A stretch of DNA of 64,000 nt, from assembly GCF_910592395.1 (NCBI RefSeq), contig NC_088315.1:18707808-18771807 (forward strand). Direction: 5' to 3'. The DNA is from Lineus longissimus. Its lineage: Eukaryota; Nemertea; Pilidiophora; Heteronemertea; Lineidae. Of this stretch, positions 34,538 through 47,012 are shown piece by piece. Position 1 is the first letter of the stretch. Each line of letters begins with the position of its first letter. The translations under genes were made by a program, and so were the position numbers. The notes under the pieces were generated by a model that was given only the letters and a program-made list of their open reading frames with translations, had not been told where the DNA came from and did no database searches.

Positions 34538-37160
34538 TTCCATTACGATTTCACTACGATGTTTGACAAGAAGGAGCAGTGCGCGAGATATGCTAATGAG
34601 CAGACTTCCCTCGCTTGAGTTTCTGAAGAATGTTCCGTATCGCGCTAAGCTCATCTCTGCTGATTATGACAGGCGTGCAACGGTAGGTATCTGCTCCCCA
34701 ACTTCCACCCTAATACGGTACAATAAGTTACCATTTGATGGGAATGGGACAATGCCCTCACTGTGTATGGAGTCATAGGGATAAGAAGACATTATTCATT
34801 AGTGTTGGTACAAGTGATTTTGCCCAAAAAGCATGCGCATTCAAAAAAAACAAAATATGCAAGGTATCACGTACATGACCGTGACGACGTGCAGAAAGTG
34901 CACTGGCCAGTGCATACCCTATGGCTATGTACTAGTAAACATGGTAAACATGAACAACATCATTATTCATCGGCAGTTCATTTTACTCCGAGCTTTTCCT
35001 GAAACATATAGCCATGATGATTAGGCCTACCATGTACCATGACCAATAACAGCACCAGATCATGTAGATGTCAACAAGTTCACATGAACCGTATAATCCC
35101 GCATGGCACATGTGGGGCATGCGTCTAAACCAAAGCCCCAAAATCACTTGTTTTGTTCTATTTCACTTGTGTTTCCCCCGTCTCCCAGTCCATAATACAT
35201 TTACAGTTTACAATCCCCGATCATGGCCCAACAAAAGGTCATCGGATGACTAAAGGAACACAACTGTTCAATGGATTTATAGTTGAATGCGATCAAACTA
35301 CGTCTTTTCAATCGTGGATTGTAAATTTAACCCCATGGGCCTAGGGAAGGCCCTACAACAATACTTTCGACACAGTTATTATCTCCGCTGCCTCCACCAT
35401 GTTACACACAGTGCTCACTGCTGATTCTAAAATGCGCCACCTAGTCAAAACAGGAGATATGTTCTTCTAGGAATAGATCTCTTTCCAATATTTCGTCATT
35501 CCACTATCGTCATCACCTCATCATACTTTCAGTGACATTACAGGCACACATCCACAGAGCACTCTTCAAATCATCTACACAGTGGTTATCCAACTACGAT
35601 TATAAAGGTAATTTCTTAGCCCCCCACAGTGGGTTGCAGTCTTGATAAAGGGGCACTATTGCTAGCAGCTAGGTAGGCAAGATAAAGTTAGCCGAAGTAG
35701 CCGATAGGGGTCTCTCACCCCTCAAAGTCCGTCACAACTATTCAAGCTTGTACAAGGAATACATGCAGCGCTGACTCTAACATGACCCAATGGGAATGTC
35801 GCACAGTCATCTGTCAAAAACAAGACCTATGTTGTAGTATGATCTCTTGCCAATATTTAATAATTGCACTATCGTCATCACCTCATCATACTTCATTGAC
35901 ATTACAGGCACACATTGACATAGACCACTGTTGCAATCAACGACACAGTCGCTATCCAAGTAGCATTATAGAGGTAATTATCATTATCATACCTCATTAG
36001 CATGTGAACCAATCGCGTCGCGTCCTTTGCGATCACGGCAAAGCCTCATGGAATAATGTCTTTCACCGTTGAATAATTTTTCATATTCCATGCCTACAAC
36101 TTCAATTTCTTCATATTCCATGGCTAGAAGTTCAATACTAATATGATATCCAAGATAAAGTTACAAGAAGTAGTCAATAGGGGTCTCTCACCTCTCACTG
36201 TATGTCCACACTATTCACGCTTGTACGAGGAATACATTCAATGCTGAATCTAACAACACCCAGTGCCCTTACTCTGTATATTAGTCACTGGAAGATGGCC
36301 CATTTCACTCCTTGCTTCTACTTCACCTATAGTCTCATTGCAAACGCCTCAGGTCTATGATATCACATTCACTTTCAGCTGTCATGCAACGCAAGAACTG
36401 TGCTATCTGCCATCGCACATCAACGAAGAAGTGCAGCCGCCCACATTCCACCTCACGTCTGTCCGACCAGCTGCAATCCTCGAGGACGCCCCACTGTACC
36501 ACGATTTCACTACGATGTTTGACAAGAAGGAGCAGTGCGCGAGATAGGCTAATGAGCAGACTTCCCTCGCTTGAGTTTCGGAAGAATGTTCCATATCGCG
36601 CTAAGCTGACCACTGCTGACCATGACAGGCGTGCATTGGACTGGTACAGGTTGGAACTGAACATTGAATATGCTGGTGGTGACGCTTTCTGATGAGAAGT
36701 TGGTCGTGACTGATGCAGTATCCTTGGACTTGTCCACAGCATCGTTCAATCATTGCTCTCTGAGCTGCCTTGATTCTGTACTTACCCAAATACTAAGACC
36801 AAATGCCTGTTGACTGTGCTTTAAGAGAGACTGGCGCCATGCCTAGAGATATGACTGACCCCTATTGGCAAATTTGTATGACTTTATCTTGCCTACCTAG
36901 CTGCTGCCTATAGTCTCCCTTTAACTGGGGAACACTTCAAAGTCCATAAAATGCTATGTTCCACCTTTTAATGTGTTCAGACCGCCATTTTCAAAATAAT
37001 CAAGTCAGGACACTACCTTCTAGTCTCATAATAAATTTTGCTTTCCTCAATAATAGCATTTCTTCTTCTTCAATGCTTTCATCATTCCAAACTTCTCCTC
37101 CTCTGACTTTTACAGGGGTACAGTCATGGCAATCAAAACCCAAATACTGAGACCAAATGC

Positions 37161-37224
37161 CTGTTGACTGTGCTTTAAGAGAGACTGGCGCCATGCCTAG
37201 TCTCTCTTAAAGCACAGTCAACAG
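37161..37224. repeat. Perfect 26-bp-stem hairpin with 12-base loop
   Basis: Left arm 37161-37186 (starts CTGTTGACTGTGC) and right arm 37199-37224 are exact reverse complements. A single left arm with its loop also occurs at about 36807-36844, without the right arm. Confidence 0.9.
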
Positions 37225-37612
37225 ACACCAACCCCCTCAGACTCAGAAACCACAAACGCCCAACCCTTCCTGCTACCTTAATACTTCTGGATTCGAAGAA
37301 GAAGTATATTGTGGTTTTGAATGAGAAACAAACACGCTACACTTGCCGAGATATCAGACCACTGATCGAGCAATAGCGATGGTCAGTGGCATCAGGTTAC
37401 CTACTTGAGTGATCTAATTAGTATTCACACTTAGGGTCACTCTGAGTGTTTGGCTCACACCTCATTAACCCCATTCAATCTTTATTGGCCTATTCTGGGA
37501 AGCCCTGGTATTATCACAGGTTTTAAAAAATCCAAACTTTCAGGGAAAAGTCGGACATTGTTGGACTTTTGTCAGATAAATCAGGAAAAAGTTAGAGAAA
37601 CCGTCAAGACTC

Positions 37613-39761
37613 CTACTGGTGATAAAAGTTATGACATCGCGTACACCTACTGGCACTATGGAACTTCTTGACATTGCTTCGAGAAAGTGCATGGTGATAA
37701 ACACGGAAGCTACTCATGGATCCGATAAACACACCCATTCCACCGTGCTCATCCCCCTTCCCCGCGAGCTGATACCGCTCATGCTCGTTGTAAACACTGT
37801 CCAGGTTACTTCCCATGTCATGTTGCCTTTTGACAACTTGACCATTCACATACATCGCTGCTGTACGCTCTCGACGGTCGCAAGTCACAACGACAGATGT
37901 CCACCGCAGCACGTTTAATGAGGTATCTTTAATTTTGCATTGCAAGAGAATGATATATTTTAAATGAGCCTTACAGAGGCGAAACACTAACTTGTTTCGT
38001 GCAAAATAAAAGCAAAACTGGCGTGGTCTTGTCCAGTCACCTAGTAGAATCGCCATTCTATTATGTTCAAGTATGAAATTATAAAGAGCTATAGTGAAAC
38101 TAAAGCCTCTCATTTCGAATCTTGGAATTGTGATCCTTGCCGTGTTGTCCCTAATTGCCAAGACAGACCGGAATATGACTGAGTGAACGTAATCTGCGTT
38201 ACCAGTGATTCTGAATAATGAACAAATAATAAAAAAGAAAATGAAAATGAAATCAAGTTACTTCACGCTAGTTAAGAGCTTCCTGGGGAAACCATTGGTT
38301 AATGTTCTCTGGCCCAGCTAACATTACTCCCTGATTACCTCAGGATGCTATAAGAGATGTCTTCGGGAAACTGTGTTGTTGTCCTCAAAATTAACTGGGG
38401 TAAAAGTCCTTGATTTCCGTAATTACATCGTTCCATGGTTGCCAACAGGGGGCGCCACCTTGTTTACCTCGTCCACGACCCGTAGAGTAGATCACAAAGA
38501 GATTCATAGCGTTCGATTAGCTCCAAAACGAATATTAATTAACTCGTTTATTTCACGAGTTCTATGTGATCTGTGTTGGGGTTTTTCTTGTAGGTACGAT
38601 AGCTATGCTCTGCTATGATTCGAATATCATCAAGAGCCTGTGCCACATCCCGGGCCTCGCTGTTTAATAGAATTCTGTGTCGGCAGAGAGACTATAATCC
38701 TAGACATTAGATCTGCTTGGATAATGGTCTATGAAGCAATTCTCGATGCAGACTACTCGAAGCGGCAAACTTATTCCTCAGGATCTGGTATGATTCGTCT
38801 CTACATCGGTTGAGCGGACAATTGGTAAGTGATATTGGTCATCCAAGTCGGTTTGAGACCTACTTTCGTAATTTCTTGTACATGTATATCTTAAAGCCTA
38901 TGTACCTCACGTCTGGATGAGGTTCGTTGAGGCTATAACTGACGATTGCTGAAAGAGGAACGAGAATCTTCCAATGATATCTGTGAAGGTCTCACTGGCC
39001 AGTGGATACGTGGCCGCCTTTTGTCCTACCTCAAAAATACAGTTCTTCAGGCGAATCCCGTCTCCATGTTAATGTATGGGCCTGTCCTATTCCAAATACT
39101 ACTTACTTAAACGTCATGATCATAATTTCCATGTACAGAGGATGCTTTGGTGATTTTATGAGGCCATCTTCTGTGAGTATAGAACCACGCCGCCACGCCA
39201 GTTGGGCCTCATACCCGAACATACGTCCAAGCCGCGGGACGAGATTTGTCCTAGTTCATTGAGGGCGAATTTTCTTCGTTCGTGTTCTGGGCCATATAGC
39301 GAAACAAGCTTAGATGGGTTCCACTTTTGGCAATGAACCTCCAAAGTACATATATCCGGTTATCTTATGGAGGTCAGCTCTTGTGCCTCAAAAATCTCCT
39401 TTACATAGCATATAAGCCCGCTCCTTGGTCCCAAGTCGGGCAATTCTGATGTGAGTTTTGACCATTTTCAGGGTCCGGGTATGTCTGACGTCTCGCCCAG
39501 CGGGGTCCACCGCTGGCTAGTGAGATCCAAGCTCAACTTTGGTGGGCGGAAGCTCGAGGGGGCGGTGGCGGCGGTCAGGAATGAATCGGTTGGGTTCATC
39601 TTTAAAGAGAAAATATCGAGGAAGAGTGGGGATATGGGAAAGAAAGCACTGAGAGTGTTTTTATGGTGGTACTCACGCTCCATATTTTGATGTAAAATTG
39701 CCTCTGTTACGAGGGAAATGATGATTGACAGCCACAAATTAAAATGCAGCAGGCGTTTCAT
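37613..39761 (-). CDS. LamG array gene D: secreted laminin-G/pentraxin-like protein (two exons)
   Basis: Proposed exons 39677-39761 (MKRLLHFNLWLSIIISLVTE, signal peptide, donor GTGAGT) and 37613-38193 (acceptor GCAG; CTCAG at 38178 also keeps the phase). Predicted length about 221 residues. The LamG domain begins near VHSVIFRSVLAI and includes RWTSVVVTCDRRERTAAMYV, FIGSMSSFRVYHHALS and CTRCHNFYHQ at the end. The core Trp of copies B and E (TWDRRE) is Cys here. The intron of about 1.5 kb holds a fragment of the duplicated intron module with a CTCF-like site. All splice positions are inferred from consensus and phase. Confidence 0.6.
38442..38455 (+). promoter_or_regulatory. CTCF-like motif (third copy)
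   Basis: Identical to the strings at 10673 and 13643, retained in a short intron where most of the surrounding module is missing. Confidence 0.3.
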
Positions 39762-39834
39762 GCTGGGCGTTTCCGCATAAGAAACCCGATTATCACCGAC
39801 GTCTCAGTGATTTGATCCTCAATTATGCATTGAG

Positions 39835-41500
39835 GAACGTTAATCAGCGCTGTTCGGTGAGCCAACGATGCAAACTTTCAAAGGCCTATAAGTATGTCTT
39901 ATAGATTGTTGTATATATACCAGACTATCGATTGCTGCATATTTCGTCATGAAAATCAATAAGTGTGTAAATGAAACATCATGATGGCACATTTGTGAGG
40001 TTGACTTATGATCACCATTAGCTGCATTAGGCAAAGCTAGCTGGGCAGCGGGGGGGGGGGTCGGATGCCGCAGAGGTCACCAAAATAATGTCTTATATGT
40101 ATTTATTTATGATCGGTGATTCAGGCCGAATGTTTTCAAAAAGTGTCAATAAGCCATCCCTTCCCCAAGAGAGCCTCCCCGACCGAAAGACTAGCTACGC
40201 ACATGACCAGTTGACTTCATTCGCAGCAGGCAGCCCCCAGCTTCCTCAAGTTAAGCTTGGCCAGGTCTTTGACCGTGTGGTGTCCGTAATCTGTCTTCAT
40301 CTCCAAGCAGTGATAGGGCGCAAGACATTCGTCGGCTGTTATATTTGGTCAGCTCTGGTTCACATAGGCTCACCCATTGTTTATCGCTAATATTTCAAGT
40401 ACTTTCAGAAACATTGAAATCTTGTCGTCAAGATGCATGGGTATGGTATGACTGAGTGATAAAAATATTCCTCGTAGAAACATGAGCGCTGCCGATGTAC
40501 TGTCACGTAGTAGAGTTGGCGACTAGGGCATTAATAAGGATCAAAGACCTATGAGTGACCCTAAGTGCAAATACTAATTAGCTCACTTAATTAGGTCACC
40601 TCATTAACCCCATCCAACACAGGCCTTTGATCCATAATGCTCTATTTTGGAAAGCGAGGCCTTTGATCTTTAATGCCCTATTTTGGGAAGCCCTGATATT
40701 TTTCACCGGTTTTTTTCCTTTCTGGGAAAAGTCGGACAATGTCGGACTTTTTTCGGACAAATCAGGAAAAAGTTAGAGAAACTGTTAAGAAGTCGGATAA
40801 AGCCTCTACTAGTGAAAGTATTTTGATATTCCACACGTGCACAAGGTTATGCCGATAGTACCACATCGCAACTGATAATACCAGTAGAGGTAATTCCTTC
40901 GCCGCCGAGTATACTGACGACTTTTGGCTTGTCTTTCTGTATCACTGGAAATGTCTTATGCTGCTCATTAGATAGAAGCAACTCTTTTCCCTCATCACAT
41001 GGCCAAATTATTCATAAATTACATGGCCTCCACTTTTAGCTTGTAGTGAAATCCTGTTTTAACCTCTGCCTTTAAGTTAGTTCTTATTTGTAAAACATAA
41101 ATCGACTTTGAGAAAAGCTCACATTTCTTTGCCTTCTGCGAGAAAATAGCATGTTTGCAAGGAATATTCCGCGATTTACAATACGCAATGCAACTTATTG
41201 GTGTGCGTCGTGTTGCTGTTTCAATCGGGCCAGATACGTCATATAAGCTTCGGTCCGTATTAGTCCGGATGTACTTCCCTCTATCAACGACGACTGAACA
41301 AACAAAACGTAAAGAATTTAGCCAGCTACCTATTGGGGTTCTGTTGAAGAGTTTGTGACTTCAGCCTCGCCGTATCGAGTATTTTAATGCAATACCCGAT
41401 TCGAAGAAGAAGTATATTGTGGTTTTGAATAAGAAACAAACACGCTACACGAGCCGAGATATCAGACCACTGATCGAGCAATAGCGATGGTCAGTGGCAT
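39835..41500. repeat. LamG-array 5'-flank module, copy 3
   Basis: Paralogous to 6690-8300, including a shorter G run (about 40050-40059) and an R1 block at 40675-40830. Two short insertions relative to copy 1 lie near 40238-40262 and 40340-40355. Confidence 0.8.
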
Positions 41501-41720
41501 TAGGTTACCTGCTTGAGTGAGCTAATTAGTATTCACACTTTGGGTCACTCTGAGTGTTTGGCTCACACCTCATTAACCCCATTCAATCTTTATTGACCTA
41601 TTCTGGGAAGCCCTGGTATTATCATAGGTTTTAAAAAATCCAAACTTTCAGGGAAAAGTCGGACATTGTCGGACTTTTGTCAGATAAATCAGGAAACAGT
41701 TAGAGAAACCGTCAAGACTC

Positions 41721-43385
41721 CTACTGGTGATATAAGTTATAACATCGCGTACACCTACTGGCACTATGGAACTTCTTGACATTGCTTCGAGAAAGTGCAT
41801 GGTGATAAACATGGAGGCTACTCATGGATCCGATAAACTCACTCCCCTTCCACCCGACGTAATACCGCTCATGCTCGTTGTAAACACTGTCCAGGTTACT
41901 TCCCATGACATGTTGCCTATGGACAACTTGACCATTCACATACATCGCTGCTGTTCGCTCTCGACGGTCCCAAGTCACAACGACAGATGTCCACCGCAGC
42001 ACGTTTGATAAGGTATCTTTAATTTTGAATTGCAAGAGAATGATATCATTTTTAAAAGTCTTACGGAGGTTAAACACAAATTTGTTTCTTGAAAAATAAA
42101 GCCCAAACTGGTATGGTGATTTCCAGTCACCTAGTAGCATCGCCCTTCTATTATGTTCGAGTATGCAAATATAAAGAGCTATAGTGAAACTAAAGCCTCT
42201 CATTTCGAATCTTGGAATTGTGATCCTTGCCGTGTTGTCCCCAATTGCCAAGACAGACCGGAATATGACTGAGTGAACGTAAGCTGCGTTACCAGTGATT
42301 CTGAATAATGAACAAATAATAAAAATGAAAATGAAAATGAAATCATGTTACTTTACACTAGTTAAGAGCATCCTGAGGAAATCATGAGTTAACGTTCTCC
42401 GGCTCTGCTAACCACGGTGGAAAACCGTAGCGATTTAGCAACCAAATGGACGGTTCAAGGAATAGCCGCTGATGCACTCAAGCAGACGGCGTGAGTTGAA
42501 AATCAGTATAGTAAAATATGGAAGATATGGATAAATTTTTGCGATGTGACGGCCTCGGCTCGAAGCAGCACCCTGACTCATTAGAATCTGTTATGTTTCG
42601 TCTCTGCATCATTTGAGCGGACAATGGGTATTAAGTGATATTGGCAATCAAAGACGGTTTGAGACCTCCTTTCGTGATTGATTGTAAATCCATATACCTA
42701 CCTCACGTCTTGATGAGGTCCATTCAGACTATAACTGATGATAGCTGAAAGGAGAACGAGAATTCATCAAATGATGTCCTTCTCTGTTTGATGGGCGGAA
42801 GTACGAGGGGAGGTGGCTGTGGTCAGGACCAATACTTCGTCCCCAAAAGGGACGAACCCCAAAACGGACGAAGTGCGAGGTGCCTATTGCGAAAATGATT
42901 TGTTGCCAAAACAATGGCCTGATTAGTTGGCTAGCCTTGTGACGTCAAATTATTATTACACCGATGGGTTTTCCTGTTTTTCTTCATGGCTTAAACTTAA
43001 ATGCGTTTGGGCTAGAATTCCTTGCCTTTTTCGAGCTTACACATGAGCTCGATGTACAGCGTAGCGGATCGAGGCTATATAATGGGCTAGCTGCGGTCAG
43101 GAATGAATCGGTTGGGCTCATCTTTGGGCTCGTGGGGAGGAGGCTGAGGTCAGGAATGAATCGGTTTGGTTCATCTTTGGGCTCGAGAGGAGGAGGCTGC
43201 GGTCAGGAATGAATCGGTTTGGTTCATCATTGAAGACAAAATATCGAGGATGAGTGGGGAAATGCGATAGGAAGCACTAAGTGTGTATGGTGGTACTCAC
43301 GCTCCGTATTTTGATGTAGGATTGCCTCTGTCAGCAAGGAAATGGAGATTGACAGCAACAAACTGGAATGCAGCAGGCGTTTCAT
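41721..43385 (-). CDS. LamG array gene E: secreted laminin-G/pentraxin-like protein (two exons)
   Basis: Proposed exons 43301-43385 (MKRLLHSSLLLSISISLLTE signal peptide, donor GTGAGT) and 41721-42283 (acceptor GCAG), about 215 residues. The LamG domain has ITIPRFEMRGFSFTIALYIC, RWTSVVVTWDRRERTAAMYV and FIGSMSSLHVYHHALS. Six codons (the DEHGG(V/M) loop of copies B and D) are absent in frame, which suggests the coding sequence is or was under selection. The intron is the shortest of the array (about 1 kb). Of the copies here this is the most credible functional gene. Confidence 0.62.
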
Positions 43386-43514
43386 GTTGGGCGTTTCCGC
43401 GGAAGAAACCCGATTATCATCGACGTCTGATACAGATTTGATCTGAGTGATCCTCAATAATCCATTGAGGAACATTGATCAATAAGCCAAACTAAAAGTG
43501 ATGATGCTTGTACC

Positions 43515-43600
43515 ACAACAAAGGCATATCGGTTATCGATAAATCGATAAATCGCTAAATCGATAAATCGCTGATACGTCTATATCGATTATGATTAATT
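43515..43600. repeat. ATCGATAA/ATCGCTAA tandem repeat at the array boundary
   Basis: Short 8-bp repeats occur at 43535-43573. Left of about 43513 the sequence is array 5' flank; right of it, single-copy DNA. The repeat marks the right end of the tandem duplication. Confidence 0.7.
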
Positions 43601-46290
43601 GATGATAATAAATACACATCAAAACTGTTTATGTTTTTTTTTACTTACGGTACAAACCTTTTGTTATAGTTCTCACAAAAGGAATGCACTACTCAAGCCG
43701 GACTTACCAAACTGGGTGGATATTTCAGTGCTGTTCGCCAACCGGCTCTCCAAACAGGAGTGACAAAAAATGGTTCGGCGAGCGGTTTGCTAAATATCCC
43801 CAGCCATATTTGTAATATGTGGAAATAAGAAGAAGAAACGGCATCTCTCATTTCTGAAATATATCTATTTAATAGCTCCTTGGTAAGGAATATGTGCATG
43901 ACACATGCATTTGTACCTAGAACTACATCTTTGCAGTGTTGTTTGAAGTAGATTTTGTAAGAGGAATTGTCATGCTTTTAAGCTTGGACTCGTTCCTTCC
44001 TTTCTTGGCCGAGATTCTTCTCTAAGTCCTGTCTATGTCAGCGTCCCTGCAAAGCAAGAAATAAATTGAGCAGGTCCAGCGCAATGATATTAGTGTCGTG
44101 AGGCGGCAATGGCGGCATGCAGGTCTGGCTATCCTGGCCCAGGATTGTGACGTCCGGGTCGGATGAGACAGCAAGTTGCGTCCCGATGTGTCTGATGCTT
44201 GGTAAACTGAAAGACCTCGTACGGGTGAACAGTCACAGTCAATAGTGGAATCGTCTGTCATCCTTATTCTGATGACCAGAACTTTTCAATTAGATTACAT
44301 TAGATTACAATAGATTATTCGATTCTTGCCTAAGCACAATATCCATGCGCACGTCAGATTCCATATGGCATATGGGAGGTATTCTGCCCACATCGGCGCC
44401 ATTCAAATGGGCACGGCGCGCCTAGTCGCATTGGCTTTCGTTCCCCGACAACTCCCGACATAATTGTGTTCATTACTGCCCCATCTTAATTGAAATTCAG
44501 CAAAAAGTGTAGCACAATAAATAGAGGAAAACGTGCATAAAAGATACAATAAATGAAATTTATTGTACGACATGATTTAGACATGCTAACAGTTGATAAA
44601 ATGTGCAACTTTCTAAAAGTTCAACTTTTGACAAGATGAAGAGAGAGAGAAGTACATGTATGCACAAATAGTTAACAGACACAAAAACCACAGACAGATA
44701 CTGGATCCACACACAAATGTGATATGACCTTGGTGAGCACCAACAGCATGAACAGGGCCTGGGTGATCAAAGCATACTATTCACTATCCCTAACCACGGT
44801 GGGTAAACGTATCGGTTTGCCAAAGAAAAATACGTGTTTATCTGGAGAGGAAATGACGACACAAAAGAAACCGACAAAAGATTCGTTCATTTTGAGGGGC
44901 GTAAGGCCCGCATTTATCATTTTTGTATACCGGATTATTATATATCTGATTGTATACCCCTCCAACACTGTAATGGGACCGCCTTGTTTCTATTGTCTTA
45001 CAATGGCAATTACGCACCAGTACAGTTACCCACCGTGCTTACTGCAGAGAAGAAGAAAAACTCAAATTAACATATCTGTGTGTAGGGGTGTGCGTGTGTG
45101 TGTGGGGGGGGGGGTCGTCGCATTGTGCTCAGCTGCACTTGACCCCCAGTCATTTGAAGGGGTTGTCTTTAAAGGGAAGTCAATTACAAATAATACTACC
45201 TCACTCCTCTATATACTTGCTAGAATAAATGAGCTACCTTGATTTTTGTAAAAGGGAAACCTATATGCAAATCTATATTCTCAATTTTTTATCCAAACTT
45301 GCTAACTGTCACGTTAAGTATCCCTAAAGACGTAATCTCGCTCAGGTAATCCCATTGACATCGTCACGTTGAGACTGATCATGAACGACTCTGTTAAATC
45401 TAATGGGGTTTTAAACAATCCAGCCAAGGACCCCAGTTGCATGTTCTGTAATCAATGTAGCTGGAGTAGATGTATTGTTTGTCTTAATCTTTGCGTAGAG
45501 CATCGTTAACTCGTGTGTGAGTGGATACAGTCATGTCTGTCATGCAGCGGTCAATGAAAACCTTGTATCCCCCCTCTCAGTTGATCATCGATAGCCACTA
45601 ATTTAGTGTCGACTTTTGTGTCGAATTAGACTCAAGTTTTGGGCGAACAGTTTATTCTACCCGTCGATCAGAAGAATATGTAGCGGCATTTGACTTGCTT
45701 ATCACTTTTAATAGAAAGTTATTCATAACCGTTGAAAAACTTTGTTGACAATGTGAAGAGCGTCTATCGATTTTAATGTACGTCTTTGTTGTGTTGGTGT
45801 GAAATCCTGTCCCTTAAAAAAATGCCAAGTGACGGCTAATTGTCGATTTTCTTACCGGGGGGTGGGGGGGGGGGGGGGTGTTACCGAGTTTGTATTGACC
45901 GCTGTAAGCTTTTGAAGAAAAAAAAGAAAAGCAGCTCGGCTTTGATATTATAGAAAAAGAACCACTCAAAACATACGGCATTTCGCTAAAAGATTATAAT
46001 TCAATTTGAAAATGTTCAATTGCGAAAGTACGTCCTGAATTGCCGTGGTCGTGAAGACAGATATTCAAATGCTATAGACACCAAGTTTCAGCAGATTCGT
46101 ATACACACACTCTAATAACTGTACTACGGCATTGTGTATAAATGCATTTCTATTGCCCTGAACCATCAGTAATTACGAATTGCGTACCCCTTTAACAGCC
46201 TAACACATTTTTAACTCATAATTCATGCACCAATACCATAAGATTTCATAAGCTAAGACGACAAAAATTAAAGGGAATGACAATCTTATA
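43600..46290. other. Intergenic region, no convincing gene
   Basis: A/T-rich single-copy DNA. A frame of about 56 codons on the minus strand near 44035-44215 and a plus-strand frame at 44724-45242 were inspected; neither has a recognisable domain or splice context. G/T-rich simple repeats and G runs lie near 45090-45110 and 45857-45880. Confidence 0.5.
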
Positions 46291-46407
46291 CAAATAGTGG
46301 ATGTTTGGGAGTCCGATATGGAATTTTGATGGACGAAGAAATGTCATGGCGGACGAGGCTTTGCGAGCAAAATTCCATATTGGACGACCTTAAACATCCA
46401 CTATTTG
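46291..46407. repeat. Fold-back element of about 117 bp
   Basis: Arms of roughly 37 bp (outer part CAAATAGTGGATGTTT and its reverse complement AAACATCCACTATTTG; inner part ATGGAATTTT / AAAATTCCAT) surround a loop of about 40 bases. Typical of a small MITE or fold-back. Confidence 0.7.
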
Positions 46408-46705
46408 CTATATTATGCAACCAAATGTCTTGGCAAAGAAATCAATCCAAAGGAAAATAATGAAACAATTTGTTTTTAATGAAATATACAAAATGTAAAC
46501 AGGATCCGTTACGACATTTTTTGGGATCCGTTATTGCTTTTTTGGATCCGATACGATGTGATGACTTGAAATCACATGATGTGAATCGAGTTACGCTATT
46601 GGCCAAGAACATTTGGTAGCATAATATTGTGTGATGATTCAAAGTTCTGCGGTCGATATCAAATTGACGGGCATTTTATCCCAACTGGTTAATCAAGGGC
46701 AAGTG

Positions 46706-47012
46706 GTGTACGCACCAGGAGGCTTTTTCCGACATCTTAACGGTTTTTCAAACTTTTCCTGATTTATCCGACAAATGTCCGACATTGTCCGACTAATTGA
46801 GTGAGCTAATTTGTATTCATACTTACATGTAGGGTCGCTCTAGGTGTTTGGCTCACCACATCAATCCCATAAGCCTATAATCTCTATTGCCCTATTTTGG
46901 GTAGCCCTGGTATTTTTCACAGGTTTTCAAGAAATCTGACCTTTCAGAGAAAAGTCGGACAATGTCGGACTTTTGTCGGTTAAATCAGGAAAAGTTTAGA
47001 AAGCTCCTGGGG
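46706..47012. mobile_element. R1-type element with terminal inverted repeats (about 305 bp)
   Basis: The left end CCAGGAGGCTTT and the right end AAGCTCCTGG are inverted, and about 75 bp inward on each side carry the GTCGGACAATGTCGGAC block in opposite orientations. This is the only copy in the window with both inverted ends, so it probably shows the parent form of R1. No target duplication is clear because the right end runs into the minisatellite. Confidence 0.6.

Larger units (their letters stand above)
34147..37287. mobile_element. 3.1-kb insertion in the 5'-flank module, no coding capacity seen
   Basis: Paralogues continue directly from CAATACTCGA/CAATACCCGA to GATTCGAAGAAGAAGT; here about 3.14 kb intervene. 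The insert contains diverged tandem units around CATCACCTCATCATACTT (about 35510 and 35880) and AGGGGTCTCTCACC (about 35705 and 36180), a duplicated stretch of about 130 bp (34556-34682 and 36508-36634) and two strong hairpins. Frames are short and overlap on both strands. A composite of non-autonomous elements is likely; I cannot define its ends with certainty. Confidence 0.5.

Noticed and set aside
36335..36742. 135-codon minus-strand frame overlapping plus-strand frames
   Set aside because: It lies in duplicated repeat DNA; the paralogous block at 34556-34682 does not keep the frame.
44022..44261. Possible exon on the minus strand (a frame with VSSDPDVTILGQDSQTC-like text)
   Set aside because: Only about 56 codons, no splice partner, no recognised domain.
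44724..45242. 172-codon plus-strand frame
   Set aside because: Composition is not protein-like, it runs through a G/T simple repeat, and no splice sites or domain are visible.
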